A stretch of 64,000 bases of DNA from Bacillota bacterium (GTDB lineage Bacteria; Bacillota; Clostridia; Oscillospirales; Acutalibacteraceae): the NCBI GenBank assembly GCA_023410445.1, contig JAEYPT010000005.1, positions 1 through 64,000 on the forward strand, written 5' to 3'. A model generated the notes under the pieces. That model did not search any database. It was not told the origin of the DNA and saw nothing but the letters and a program-made list of their open reading frames with translations. A program made the translations under genes and the position numbers. This document shows, one piece after another, positions 47,621 to 55,028 of this stretch (its first letter is position 1; the number at the start of each line of letters is the position of its first letter).

Positions 47621-49081
47621 TTGGAGGAAAGCATCGGACTTGGAAAAAATCTGACCATGCTGACGGACTTTTATGAAATCACCATGGCAAACGGATATTT
47701 TTCAAGCGGCTGCGGAGAAACGCCTGTCTATTTTGATATGTTCTTCCGCGAAGTACCGGACGGGGGCGGATTCGCCATTATGGCCGGCGTACAGCAGGTG
47801 GTGCAGTACCTGCAGAACCTGAAATTTACGAAGCGGGATATTGAATATCTGCATGCCTGCGGCATTTTTAAGGAAGAATTTATCCGCTACCTTGCGGAGT
47901 TTCATTTTTCCTGCGACGTATGGTCCGTACCGGAGGGAATGCCGATTTTTCCGGGAGAGCCGATCGTTACGGTGCACGGCCCGGCGATGCAGGCGCAGCT
48001 TCTGGAGACCATGATTTTGCTGACGGTCAACCACCAGAGTCTGATTGCCACCAAGGCGAACCGTATCTGCCGTGCGGCGCAGGGCCGGCCGGTCATGGAG
48101 TTCGGTTCTCGGCGGGCGCAGGGCGCGGACGGGGCGATCCTGGGCGCAAGGGCGGCCTATATCGGCGGCTGCTGCGGCACGGCATGCACCCTTACGGATC
48201 GGGACTATGGGGTCCCGGCGCTTGGAACCATGGCGCACAGCTGGGTGCAGCTGTTCCCCTCCGAGCTGGAAGCTTTCCGCGCCTATGCGTGCGAGTATCC
48301 TCAAAGCTGCACGCTTCTGGTGGATACTTATAATGTATTGAAATCTGGAATTCCGAACGCGATTCAGATTTTCCGCGAAGAGGTGGTTCCGCGTGGCTTC
48401 CGCCCGGCGGGTATTCGCATTGACTCCGGAGATATCACCTATCTTTCCCGAAAGGCTCGGAAAATGCTTGATGACGCCGGATTCCCGGATTGCAAGGTCT
48501 GCGCTTCCAATTCCCTGGACGAATACATCATTCGGGATATGCTTATGCAGGGGGCCTGCGTGGACAGCTTCGGCGTTGGCGAGCGGATGATTACCTGCTC
48601 CAGCCATCCGGTATTCGGCGGGGTGTACAAGCTCAGCGGGGTGGAAAAGGAAGACGGCACCATTATTCCGAAAATCAAAATCAGTGAGAATGTTTCCAAG
48701 ATTACCACACCGGGCTTTAAACGGCTGTGGCGGCTTTACGATCTGGACAGCGGCAAGGCAATCGCGGATGTGATCACGCTGAACGACGAAGTGATCGACG
48801 ACACCAAGCCCTATGAGATTTTCGACCCGGATTTTGTCTGGAAGCGGAAGGTTATCACGAATTTCCGCGCCGTTGATATCCGCACCCGGCTGTTCTATGA
48901 GGGCCGGTGCGTCGCCCCCAAGCGTGACCTCAAAGAGATCCGCACCTACTGTGCACAGCAGGTGGACACGCTCTGGGACGAAGTGAAGCGCTTTGAAAAT
49001 CCGCATCACTATTATGTGGACCTATCCCCGCGGCTCTGGGACCTGAAAAGTCGCATGATTTCGGAAGAATCGTTCACCTGA
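47621..49081 (+). CDS. pncB: Nicotinate phosphoribosyltransferase
   Basis: The 486-residue enzyme joins nicotinate with PRPP (ATP-dependent) to give nicotinate mononucleotide in NAD salvage. The sequence shows the type II pattern: NLTMLTDFYEITMANGYF at the N-terminus, EFGSRRAQGADGAILGARA, GTMAHSWVQLFP with the reactive His, LLVDTYNVLKSGIPNAI and GIRIDSGDITYLSRKAR in the PRPP-binding part. TTG 47621 is nine bases after GGGGAG; ATG 47612 directly abuts that site, and longer frames run through promoter-like sequence. The RNase P RNA promoter starts seven bases after its stop codon. Confidence 0.95.
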   Translation: MEESIGLGKNLTMLTDFYEITMANGYFSSGCGETPVYFDMFFREVPDGGGFAIMAGVQQVVQYLQNLKFTKRDIEYLHACGIFKEEFIRYLAEFHFSCDVWSVPEGMPIFPGEPIVTVHGPAMQAQLLETMILLTVNHQSLIATKANRICRAAQGRPVMEFGSRRAQGADGAILGARAAYIGGCCGTACTLTDRDYGVPALGTMAHSWVQLFPSELEAFRAYACEYPQSCTLLVDTYNVLKSGIPNAIQIFREEVVPRGFRPAGIRIDSGDITYLSRKARKMLDDAGFPDCKVCASNSLDEYIIRDMLMQGACVDSFGVGERMITCSSHPVFGGVYKLSGVEKEDGTIIPKIKISENVSKITTPGFKRLWRLYDLDSGKAIADVITLNDEVIDDTKPYEIFDPDFVWKRKVITNFRAVDIRTRLFYEGRCVAPKRDLKEIRTYCAQQVDTLWDEVKRFENPHHYYVDLSPRLWDLKSRMISEESFT

Positions 49082-49088
49082 CCGCGCC

Positions 49089-49117
49089 TTGACTTTTCCG
49101 GCGCGATCGGGTACAAT
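49089..49117 (+). promoter_or_regulatory. Promoter of the RNase P RNA gene
   Basis: TTGACT and TACAAT are 17 bases apart, with the RNA 5' end about 10 bases downstream. Confidence 0.85.
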
Positions 49118-49127
49118 AGCATCACAT

Positions 49128-49473
49128 TGCGAGCAGGCTGGACAGCCGCGGACGCAGCGCGAAAGTGCGCGCCCGAGGAAAGTCCGAGCTCCACAGGGCG
49201 GAATAACGGCTAACGGCCGCCGGGGGCGACCCCAGGGAAAGTGCAACAGAGATATACCGCCGCATTTGCGGTAAGGATGGAAAGGCGGGGTAAGAGCCCA
49301 CCAGCGCGCGGGAGACCGCGCGGCTCTGCAAACCCTATTCGGAGCAACACCGCAGAGGGACATGATGCGCCTGCCCGGCGCGTCCCGAGAAGGTGGCATT
49401 GAGCTGAGGCGGTAACGCCCGGCCAAGATAGATGGTTGTCCAAGACAGAACTCGGCTTACAGGCCTGGTCGCA
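49128..49473 (+). ncRNA. rnpB: RNase P RNA (bacterial type A-like)
   Basis: About 346 bases carry the universal RNase P regions: GAGGAAAGTCCGAGCTCCAC (first strand of P4 and CR I) near 49178, then AGGGAAAGTGCAACAGAGA, AAACCCTATTCGGAGCAACACC, and ACAGAACTCGGCTTACAGGCC-type CR V at the end (49445-49465). P1 is formed by TGCGAGCAGGC (49128-49138) and GCCTGGTCGCA (49463-49473). A promoter sits just upstream and a perfect terminator just downstream. It is the catalytic RNA that trims tRNA 5' ends. Confidence 0.96.
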
Positions 49474-49481
49474 TTTATATG

Positions 49482-49512
49482 AAAATCCCCGCCTTGCAGG
49501 CGGGGATTTTTC
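49482..49512 (+). terminator. Terminator of the RNase P RNA gene
   Basis: AAAATCCCCGCCT pairs with AGGCGGGGATTTT (13 bp), loop TGC, then TTCT. Confidence 0.9.
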
Positions 49513-49592
49513 TGTCTTCTTGGCGATTCTATAAATTCTTTACATAGTAACAAAGATTCGGGAAAAATAGTACCGAGAGAGGACGGTTTCAT

Positions 49593-49835
49593 GTGAAGAA
49601 TTTAGTAACTGTTTTGATTGAAATCTGTGTTCTAATTACAATCACTGGCTTCGGAATTGATACCGGCCATAATTTTGATCGGGCCTTTGTATCATCACGG
49701 ATGGATTCGCCATCAGATGAAATCCAATCAGACAAGATACCTTCAAAAGAGTCGGCAACAGCGTATAAAATAATTAACGGCCGAATCGATGATTATAATA
49801 GAACCAATTTACAATTTTTAACTGAATCTTATTAA
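49593..49835 (+). CDS. Small exported or membrane-anchored peptide, unknown
   Basis: The 80-residue product has a short basic start, a hydrophobic segment (LVTVLIEICVLITITGFGI, residues 4-22) and a polar, charged mature part (SSRMDSPSDEIQSDKIPSKES, then INGRIDDYNRTNLQFLTESY). GTG 49593 follows GAGAGGA, and a terminator follows 10 bases after the stop. Base composition is clearly more AT-rich than that of neighbouring genes. I do not recognise a family. It could be a secreted peptide or a precursor of a signalling peptide; a chance frame is less likely given the ribosome site and terminator. Confidence 0.55.
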   Translation: MKNLVTVLIEICVLITITGFGIDTGHNFDRAFVSSRMDSPSDEIQSDKIPSKESATAYKIINGRIDDYNRTNLQFLTESY

Positions 49836-49845
49836 TTATTGATAA

Positions 49846-49879
49846 GTAAAACCCCCGCCTTGCATGGCAGGGGTTTTAC
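49846..49879. terminator. Terminator after the small peptide gene
   Basis: GTAAAACCCC pairs with GGGGTTTTAC, with an inner GCC/GGC stem. It lies between convergent genes and can serve both strands. Confidence 0.75.
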
Positions 49880-49901
49880 AGTCTTGGGGTCGAAAAGTGA
49901 C

Positions 49902-50882
49902 TTAGGAGTTCCCAGCTTTTTGCTCCAGATTTTGGATACCGCTCAAGGCCTGAAAAAAGAGCTCCGGCTGATCGACCATCGCCAGGTGGCGAGCGTCCGG
50001 AATCACATACTTCTTTTTTCGCGGCGCCGAAATCTCTTCAAAGTACTTTTCCGCAATGGTGTAGGGCGCCTGCCAGTCGTCCCCGCCTAAAACATAATAA
50101 ACCGGAACGCGGTATTCCCTCGGTTCTTCCCATAGGTTAAAATTGCAAAGGAACGGGTACACTCCCTGATTCGCTTTGTAAATCTTCAGGAAAGCGGAGC
50201 AGTCGGAGAGCCGGAAAATGGGACTTTTCCTTGCTTCATTTAGAATCGGCAGAAAGGCATCGCCGGAAAGCCCGTATTTTGTCTGAAGCTTTCGGACCCG
50301 GTTGATTTTTTTCAAAAACGCCTGATCGAAGGAAATCTTCTCCCCGGGGTATACCCCGATGGCTTCCAGTTTTTTCAGAGACCTTCGGTCCCCGGCCCGC
50401 GTGATCAGTTCCCGGACCCGGCCGTAACCAACCTGTTCGTTTTCCGTCATGTTGATGACCTGACCGGTGCCGATATAGTACGCAATATCCTCCGGATGCT
50501 TTTGCACGAAGGCCGAACCGAAAACACTTCCCCAGGAATGCCCAAGCAGAACGATTTTCTGCTTGTGATACTTTTTCTTTAAGTATTGAATGACTTCGTT
50601 TAAATCTTGAAGCATCAGCTCAATCGTGGGGAGCTTGTCGGGATTCCGGGTCAGCGTCTTTCCGGCGCCGCGCTGATCCCAGTGCACCAGTGTGAAAATT
50701 TTGGTCCACTGTTCCTCATAGAGATGGGCGAACAGAGACTCCGCGGAGCCGGGGCCTCCGTGCAGAAACAGCAGTACCGGATTTTCCTCCTTCGTTCCCA
50801 GATGGTACAGGAACTGTTCAATTCCGTTAATCGGGACGTATTCCCGAAGATCAATGGCTTTTTTCGTTTGCTTTTTCATCAT
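49902..50882 (-). CDS. Alpha/beta hydrolase, proline iminopeptidase-like
   Basis: The 326-residue hydrolase has the oxyanion region FLHGGPGSAESLF, the nucleophile motif GHSWGS, the late Asp in VLGGDDWQAPY and the His in DARHLAMVD. HGGPG and WDQRGAGKT are signatures of the proline iminopeptidase (S33) family. ATG 50882 follows AAAGG with a suitable gap; ATG 50879 is an alternative. The start overlaps the end of the MarR gene by 32 bases, so the two are one operon. Release of N-terminal proline, or hydrolysis of another small amide or ester, are both possible. Confidence 0.88.
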   Translation of the reverse strand: MMKKQTKKAIDLREYVPINGIEQFLYHLGTKEENPVLLFLHGGPGSAESLFAHLYEEQWTKIFTLVHWDQRGAGKTLTRNPDKLPTIELMLQDLNEVIQYLKKKYHKQKIVLLGHSWGSVFGSAFVQKHPEDIAYYIGTGQVINMTENEQVGYGRVRELITRAGDRRSLKKLEAIGVYPGEKISFDQAFLKKINRVRKLQTKYGLSGDAFLPILNEARKSPIFRLSDCSAFLKIYKANQGVYPFLCNFNLWEEPREYRVPVYYVLGGDDWQAPYTIAEKYFEEISAPRKKKYVIPDARHLAMVDQPELFFQALSGIQNLEQKAGNS

Positions 50883-51465
50883 GACCCGACCTTTCCGTTC
50901 GGATAACGCTTTGATCGGCTGTGTCATGCGCTCTTCGGTCACTGAATTTTTGAATGGCCTGCAGTTGGGAGTCGGTAAATCCGTCTTCTGTACCGTACGG
51001 AACAGCTTCCTCAAACCCGTCCTGCTCGTTTCCGTCGAACCGATACAGCTTTTTAAGCAGGTTCCAGAAAGTTTTCAACTCTTCCGCAGAGAACTCGTGG
51101 AAAACATCCGCGAAATAGTCGAGGGAAAGCTCACAGTTTGCCATAAGAGCTTCCCTTCCAGCCGGCGTTATGCCAACGTTTACGGCACGTTTGTCTGTTT
51201 CACTCGGCGCGGCTGCAAGATACCCCTTTTTCTCCATGACAGAGACAAGCTGTTTCACGCTCTGTTTGGTGGTGCCCAGCTTCTTGGCAATGCTGTTCAG
51301 CGTCGTCCGATCCTCGGGCAGGTGAATGATCGCGATCATCACCATGATCTGCCGGACGGTCAGCTTTTTGAAAAATTGATCGCCCGCCGCCTGCAGCTTG
51401 TTGGTAACGGAGAATAAGGTGCTCAATGACTGCTCCATCAAAAACAGTTCCTGAAAAGCGTCCAT
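50851..51465 (-). CDS. MarR family transcriptional regulator
   Basis: The 204-residue protein has the MarR winged helix: LTVRQIMVMIAIIHLP, then NSIAKKLGTTKQSVKQLVSVMEKKGYL and the wing PSETDKRAVNVGITPAGREAL. An unusual C-terminal extension of about 60 residues, acidic then basic, goes beyond the normal family length of about 145. AGAGGAA precedes ATG. Two matching palindromes flank the promoter (51486-51499 and 51531-51544), so it probably represses its own operon with the hydrolase. The inducer is unknown. Confidence 0.9.
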   Translation of the reverse strand: MDAFQELFLMEQSLSTLFSVTNKLQAAGDQFFKKLTVRQIMVMIAIIHLPEDRTTLNSIAKKLGTTKQSVKQLVSVMEKKGYLAAAPSETDKRAVNVGITPAGREALMANCELSLDYFADVFHEFSAEELKTFWNLLKKLYRFDGNEQDGFEEAVPYGTEDGFTDSQLQAIQKFSDRRAHDTADQSVIRTERSGHDEKANEKSH

Positions 51466-51485
51466 GACAGTTCCTCTTTCAGAAC

Positions 51486-51544
51486 GACAATATATTGTCT
51501 TTATTAGTTATACTGCTTCTTTTTCTAATTGTCAATATACTGTC
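51486..51544 (-). promoter_or_regulatory. Promoter and MarR operators
   Basis: On the minus strand TTGACA and TATAAC are 17 bases apart (51507-51535). GACAATATATTGTC (51486-51499) is a perfect 14-bp palindrome downstream of the -10, and GTCAATATACTGTC (51531-51544) is a near copy overlapping the -35. Confidence 0.75.
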
Positions 51545-51579
51545 TATTTTTAATTTTAAATATTTGTTCCTTGATGAGA

Positions 51580-52185
51580 TTACCCCATCAGGTACTTATA
51601 AACCGCGTCGACCCCTTCACCGAGGATACGTTCGGTTTCAATATCATTGTTTCCGTAAACGATCTGGTCGACAATGGCACTGATCATATGAAAGGTGACA
51701 ATTACAGCGGCGTCGGGATCGTTTACGCGAAGGTATTGTTTGGAGGACTCAAAATAATTCCGCATTTCCCCAAGCGTAATTTTCTGTTGTCCCCTCAGAA
51801 TAGCTGCCACTTCGGGCTTCGAATAGCTTAGAATCGTCTGCTCCCGGCTGAACTCCTTTGTGGAGAGATGGACCCGAATCAGCCCCTCCAGAAAGTTCCG
51901 CAGCCATGCTTTGGGCTCGGACAGGCAAGCGTTCAGGTCGACGCACAGCTCCCGGTATACCTTGGTGAAGGAAGCGTTGTGCCGGTCCAGAATTTCCAGA
52001 AGAATCGTATCCTTGTTTTTAAAATAGGAATAAAGGCTGCCGATGGAAACGTCGGCGGCTTTGGCAATATCGTTTGTTGTGGTGTTGTAGTAGCCGTCTT
52101 TGCAAAAAAGGCGATAGGCCGCCTCCAGAATCTTTTCTTTTGTCTCCATGCTCCGCTTTTGCTGCGGTTCCCGGACTTGATCCAT
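51580..52185 (-). CDS. TetR family transcriptional regulator
   Basis: The 201-residue protein has the N-terminal TetR helix-turn-helix (KEKILEAAYRLFCKDGYYNTTTNDIAKAADVSIGSLYSYFKNKDTIL) and an all-helical ligand domain. ATG 52185 is nine bases after GGGAG; TTG 52194 is too close. It is divergent from the short-chain dehydrogenase gene, with 143 bases between starts. Two similar palindromes in that gap (52240-52254 and 52291-52306) overlap the promoters of both genes, so it probably represses itself and the dehydrogenase. The ligand is unknown. Confidence 0.92.
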   Translation of the reverse strand: MDQVREPQQKRSMETKEKILEAAYRLFCKDGYYNTTTNDIAKAADVSIGSLYSYFKNKDTILLEILDRHNASFTKVYRELCVDLNACLSEPKAWLRNFLEGLIRVHLSTKEFSREQTILSYSKPEVAAILRGQQKITLGEMRNYFESSKQYLRVNDPDAAVIVTFHMISAIVDQIVYGNNDIETERILGEGVDAVYKYLMG

Positions 52186-52205
52186 ATTCTTCAACTCCCA
52201 TCTTA

Positions 52206-52234
52206 ATTTTACCGGTCGAGCAGGAGTTTGTCAA
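52206..52234 (-). promoter_or_regulatory. Promoter of the TetR gene
   Basis: On the minus strand TTGACA and TAAAAT are 17 bases apart, 21 bases before the ATG. Confidence 0.7.
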
Positions 52235-52239
52235 TAAAT

Positions 52240-52306
52240 ATGAGCAAATACTCGCTTTCATATTGACAAAGAGATTATTCTCTTTATAATATGAGTAAAA
52301 GCTCAT
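52240..52306. promoter_or_regulatory. TetR operators and promoter of the dehydrogenase gene
   Basis: TTGACA (52263-52268) and TATAAT (52285-52290) are 16 bases apart. ATGAG-TAAAAG-CTCAT (52291-52306) is a perfect inverted repeat right after the -10. GAG-CAAATA-CTC (52242-52253) is a second site between the two promoters; the shared half-site is ATGAG. Confidence 0.75.
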
Positions 52307-52328
52307 GTTGTAAAGGGGGATTCATCAT

Positions 52329-53057
52329 ATGAATGGGAAAAAAGCGATTATTATCGGAGCGACTTCCGGGATGGGAATGGAAACCGCGACGCTTCTTTCA
52401 AAAGAAGGCTATGAGGTCGGGCTGGCGGGCCGCAGGGAAGATCGGTTGTTTGCGCTTCAGAAGGAGCTTCCGACAGGGGCGCATGTCAAAAGGATCGACG
52501 TCACCAAGCCGGAGGAAGCGATTCCGGCCTTTGAGGCTTTAGTAGAGGAAATGGGCGGTCTGGATGTCGCTGTGCTCTGTTCCGGCGTCGTACGGCCCAA
52601 TTACGAACTGGATTGGGAAAAAGAACAGGAAACGGTCGATACGAATGTTATGGGGTTTGCCGCAATGGCAAACGTCGCGGCGCGTCAGTTTGTCAAACAG
52701 GGACACGGACACCTTGTCGGAATCTCCTCAACCTCCGCTTTGGTTTACAGCGACCGGAGCAACGCGTACTGTGCGTCCAAAGCTTTCATTTCCAATTACC
52801 TGCGGGGGCTTCGGATTCTGCTTGCAAAGGCAAGTCCCGATATTTTTGTTACGGAGGTGCTTCCCGGTTGGGTTTATACTGAAATGACGCAGAATGCCGA
52901 CAAGTCAAAAATATTCTGGGCATCCACCGCAGCACAGGCGGCTTTCCAGATCGGTGACGCGATTCGAAAGAAAAAGCGGAAAATTTACATTTCACGGCGC
53001 TGGCGTTTGCTTGCCTGGATGCTCGCTCTGCTCCCGGAACGAATGAGAATCAAATAA
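52329..53057 (+). CDS. Short-chain dehydrogenase/reductase (SDR)
   Basis: The 242-residue Rossmann enzyme has the cofactor motif GATSGMGMETATLL, Arg residues after the second strand (AGRREDRL) that favour NADP, the structural Asp (RIDVTKPE), and the catalytic set Ser in GISSTSALV and Y-x3-K in AYCASKAFI. The C-terminus is basic and hydrophobic (RRWRLLAWMLALLPERMRIK), perhaps a membrane contact. AAAGGGGG precedes the ATG. It is controlled by the divergent TetR protein through the operators between the genes. The substrate, probably a carbonyl compound, cannot be read from sequence. Confidence 0.92.
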   Translation: MNGKKAIIIGATSGMGMETATLLSKEGYEVGLAGRREDRLFALQKELPTGAHVKRIDVTKPEEAIPAFEALVEEMGGLDVAVLCSGVVRPNYELDWEKEQETVDTNVMGFAAMANVAARQFVKQGHGHLVGISSTSALVYSDRSNAYCASKAFISNYLRGLRILLAKASPDIFVTEVLPGWVYTEMTQNADKSKIFWASTAAQAAFQIGDAIRKKKRKIYISRRWRLLAWMLALLPERMRIK

Positions 53058-53068
53058 ACTGTTTTTCG

Positions 53069-53092
53069 CCCTCCATGAGAGGGCCTTTTTAT
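53069..53092 (+). terminator. Terminator of the SDR gene
   Basis: GCCCTC pairs with GAGGGC, loop CATGA, then CTTTTTATT. Confidence 0.8.
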
Positions 53093-53108
53093 TGCGTGCA
53101 GTATCTTG

Positions 53109-53140
53109 CCGTTCCGGTCGGGCATCTTGACCCGGAACGG
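53109..53140. promoter_or_regulatory. Inverted repeat upstream of the LytTR promoter
   Basis: CCGTTCCGG and CCGGAACGG are separated by 14 bases and end right at the -35 hexamer. No T tract follows, so an operator for the LytTR protein is more likely than a terminator. Confidence 0.6.
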
Positions 53141-53169
53141 TTGCTTTGCCGTGCCCGATTCCCTATAAT
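53141..53169 (+). promoter_or_regulatory. Promoter of the LytTR-DUF3021 operon
   Basis: TTGCTT and TATAAT are 17 bases apart, 34 bases before the TTG start. Confidence 0.7.
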
Positions 53170-53203
53170 CGTAATCAGAGCGGAGGAAGAAGGAGGCTTG
53201 CCC

Positions 53204-53641
53204 TTGAAACTGAGCGTGAAGAAGGACCCGGAGGCGATCGAGACGGAAATCTCGGTCCGGTGCTCCGGGGTGGACGGAAGGCTGGAACGGCTGATCCATT
53301 ATATCAGCCAGTATACCTATACGTTTCAGGCAAAAACGGAGACCGGGGTCTGCTTTGTTCCGGCGGAGGACGTTTGCTACATCGATTCCGTCGACGGCAA
53401 AACCTTTCTGTATTTAACGGAAAAGGTGCTCGGCTGCGCGGACAGCCTTGCGGAGCTGGAGGGGAAGCTGGCGGATTCCACCTTTGTGAGGATCAGTAAG
53501 AACTGCATCGTCAACGTAGCCTATCTGCAGCAGGTCAATCCGCTCTGGAATCACCGTCTGGAGGCGGTGCTGACCAGCGGAGAAAAGCTGATTGTCACAC
53601 GGCATTATATTGAAAGCCTGAAAGAAAAGGTATTGGATTAG
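53204..53641 (+). CDS. LytTR DNA-binding domain protein
   Basis: The 145-residue protein has a short N-terminal region and a LytTR domain (residues about 45-145): PAEDVCYIDSVDGKTFLYL, then FVRISKNCIVNVAYLQQVNP and EKLIVTRHYIESLKEKV. There is no receiver domain, as in the autoregulated LytTR/DUF3021 systems of Firmicutes. TTG 53204 is seven bases after AAGGAGG. The following DUF3021 membrane protein, 10 bases away, probably inhibits it at the membrane. The perfect inverted repeat at 53109-53140 is its probable site. Confidence 0.92.
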   Translation: MKLSVKKDPEAIETEISVRCSGVDGRLERLIHYISQYTYTFQAKTETGVCFVPAEDVCYIDSVDGKTFLYLTEKVLGCADSLAELEGKLADSTFVRISKNCIVNVAYLQQVNPLWNHRLEAVLTSGEKLIVTRHYIESLKEKVLD

Positions 53642-53651
53642 GAGGGGCACC

Positions 53652-54068
53652 ATGAAAATCCTGTTCAACATGCACGTGACACGGGCCGCCGTCACGTTCT
53701 CCCTGTCGGTTGCCGTCGTCGCCGCGATTAATCTTCTGGGGGGGCATCCGCAGGTCGACTACGTCTTTTTATATGAAGTCATGGGAATGATCGCCGCTTT
53801 GGAGGGAATCGACTGCCTGATTGCAAAATTACAGTTCAAAACCCGATTTGCTTACACGGCATGCGAATTCGTCGTCATGTACGCTGTCTATCTGGCCTGC
53901 GCCTATCTGGGACACTGGTTCGGTTACCGACTTGAAAATTTTGTGATCTGCACCGTGCTGTTTCTGGCATTGTTCGTTCTGATTCACTGGTCCTATCATA
54001 TGGCGCTGAAGAACGACGCGGACACGATTAACCGGAGACTGACGGAAAAAAAGGAAAGAAGGAATTAA
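53652..54068 (+). CDS. DUF3021 family membrane protein
   Basis: The 138-residue protein has four membrane helices (about residues 10-28, 38-56, 70-90 and 98-118) and a basic C-terminus, which is the DUF3021 layout. In known LytTR regulatory systems this partner holds the LytTR protein inactive at the membrane. AGGAGG lies 7-8 bases before the ATG. The next gene starts two bases after its stop, so the operon includes three genes. The signal it senses is unknown. Confidence 0.9.
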   Translation: MKILFNMHVTRAAVTFSLSVAVVAAINLLGGHPQVDYVFLYEVMGMIAALEGIDCLIAKLQFKTRFAYTACEFVVMYAVYLACAYLGHWFGYRLENFVICTVLFLALFVLIHWSYHMALKNDADTINRRLTEKKERRN

Positions 54069-54069
54069 T

Positions 54070-54678
54070 TTGGAACCTATTTTTGGAAGCACCTATTTTC
54101 CGGGGACTGTTTTGCAGAGTGTATTTAACGTTGCTTTTTGTATCTGGGTTTTTACAGAGATTGCAGTTCTTGCGGTCACCGCAGTCAGGGGGAGGAAGGG
54201 TGCCCAAGAGAGGACAAAAAGCGACCGCTGCTCCATGCTGCTGATCGCAATTGGGGTTTTTCTTGCCGTTGCGGTGAATCCGGTCCTGATTTTGAAATTC
54301 CGATTCGTGCTGCCGCTTCCGCTTTTTTGGGCGGGCATCGCACTCATGGCGCTGGGCCTTTTCCTTCGCGTGTACTCCGTGTGGATTTTGGGGCGCTGCT
54401 TCACGCCGACGGTTCAGGTTGCTTCGGGGCAGAAAATTGTGCAAACCGGCCCATATGGTTATATCCGCCATCCGTCTTATGCGGGGAGCATACTCGCTAT
54501 TTTCGGTATTTCCGTTGCCTTCCGTTCACCGCTTGCCATTCTGGCAGCTTTGCTGATTCTGGGGGTCGTTTACGGATACCGGATCAGGATCGAAGAAAAG
54601 GTTCTGGAAGAAAGCTTCGGCCCCGAGTATCAGGAGTACGAAACCCATACGTGGAGACTGGTTCCGTATGTTTGGTAA
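54070..54678 (+). CDS. Isoprenylcysteine carboxyl methyltransferase-like membrane protein
   Basis: The 202-residue protein has four or five helices and the ICMT/PEMT signature at its C-terminus: GQKIVQTGPYGYIRHPSYAG for S-adenosylmethionine binding, then RIEEKVLEESFGPEYQEYETHTWRLVPYVW. Bacterial members methylate lipids or small molecules. The TTG start at 54070 follows AAGGAA and lies one base after the previous stop. It is the third gene of the LytTR-DUF3021 operon, so its level is probably set by that regulator. Confidence 0.88.
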   Translation: MEPIFGSTYFPGTVLQSVFNVAFCIWVFTEIAVLAVTAVRGRKGAQERTKSDRCSMLLIAIGVFLAVAVNPVLILKFRFVLPLPLFWAGIALMALGLFLRVYSVWILGRCFTPTVQVASGQKIVQTGPYGYIRHPSYAGSILAIFGISVAFRSPLAILAALLILGVVYGYRIRIEEKVLEESFGPEYQEYETHTWRLVPYVW

Positions 54679-54954
54679 TCCATAAGTTTATGGGAAGAAA
54701 TGAAATCGAAAAGAGGCGCGATTACAAAGGCTTTTAATCGATGGATAAAAAATTCTATCGCTGCAGCTTGCTTTCATAAATCAATCTCTGCGCCATTTAT
54801 ATACAAAGGGACGGCCTGCCATAACAGCGGGCCGTCCCTTTTGATATAGGAAGATATGTGAAAACTTGTAATCAATAAAATGATCCGGCCCTGCCGGCGT
54901 TTTCCGTTGCCGCAGGAAAAAATCCGGCTGTTCGGCCTTCCTCAATAGACCCGT
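54679..54954. other. Intergenic stretch with one terminator
   Basis: Apart from the terminator at 54805-54844 I see no gene, known RNA or repeat in this stretch. Confidence 0.5.
54805..54844 (+). terminator. Terminator of the LytTR operon
   Basis: AAAGGGACGGCC pairs with GGCCGTCCCTTT (12 bp), followed by TTGAT. The distance to the last gene is about 125 bases. Confidence 0.75.
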
Positions 54955-54999
54955 CAAAAAAGCGTGTATTCTCCCCCTCTGCAGGAAAAGAATACACGC
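54955..54999 (-). terminator. Terminator of the type III glutamine synthetase gene
   Basis: On the minus strand GCGTGTATTCT pairs with AGAATACACGC (11 bp), 16-base loop, then TTTTTTG. Confidence 0.88.
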
Positions 55000-55028
55000 C
55001 GTTGTGTATCGATTGACGGGAGTAAATT

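Noticed and set aside
49022..49443. Several 60-130 codon frames on both strands across 49022-49443
   Set aside because: They overlie the RNase P RNA gene, which is identified by its conserved regions and P1 helix.
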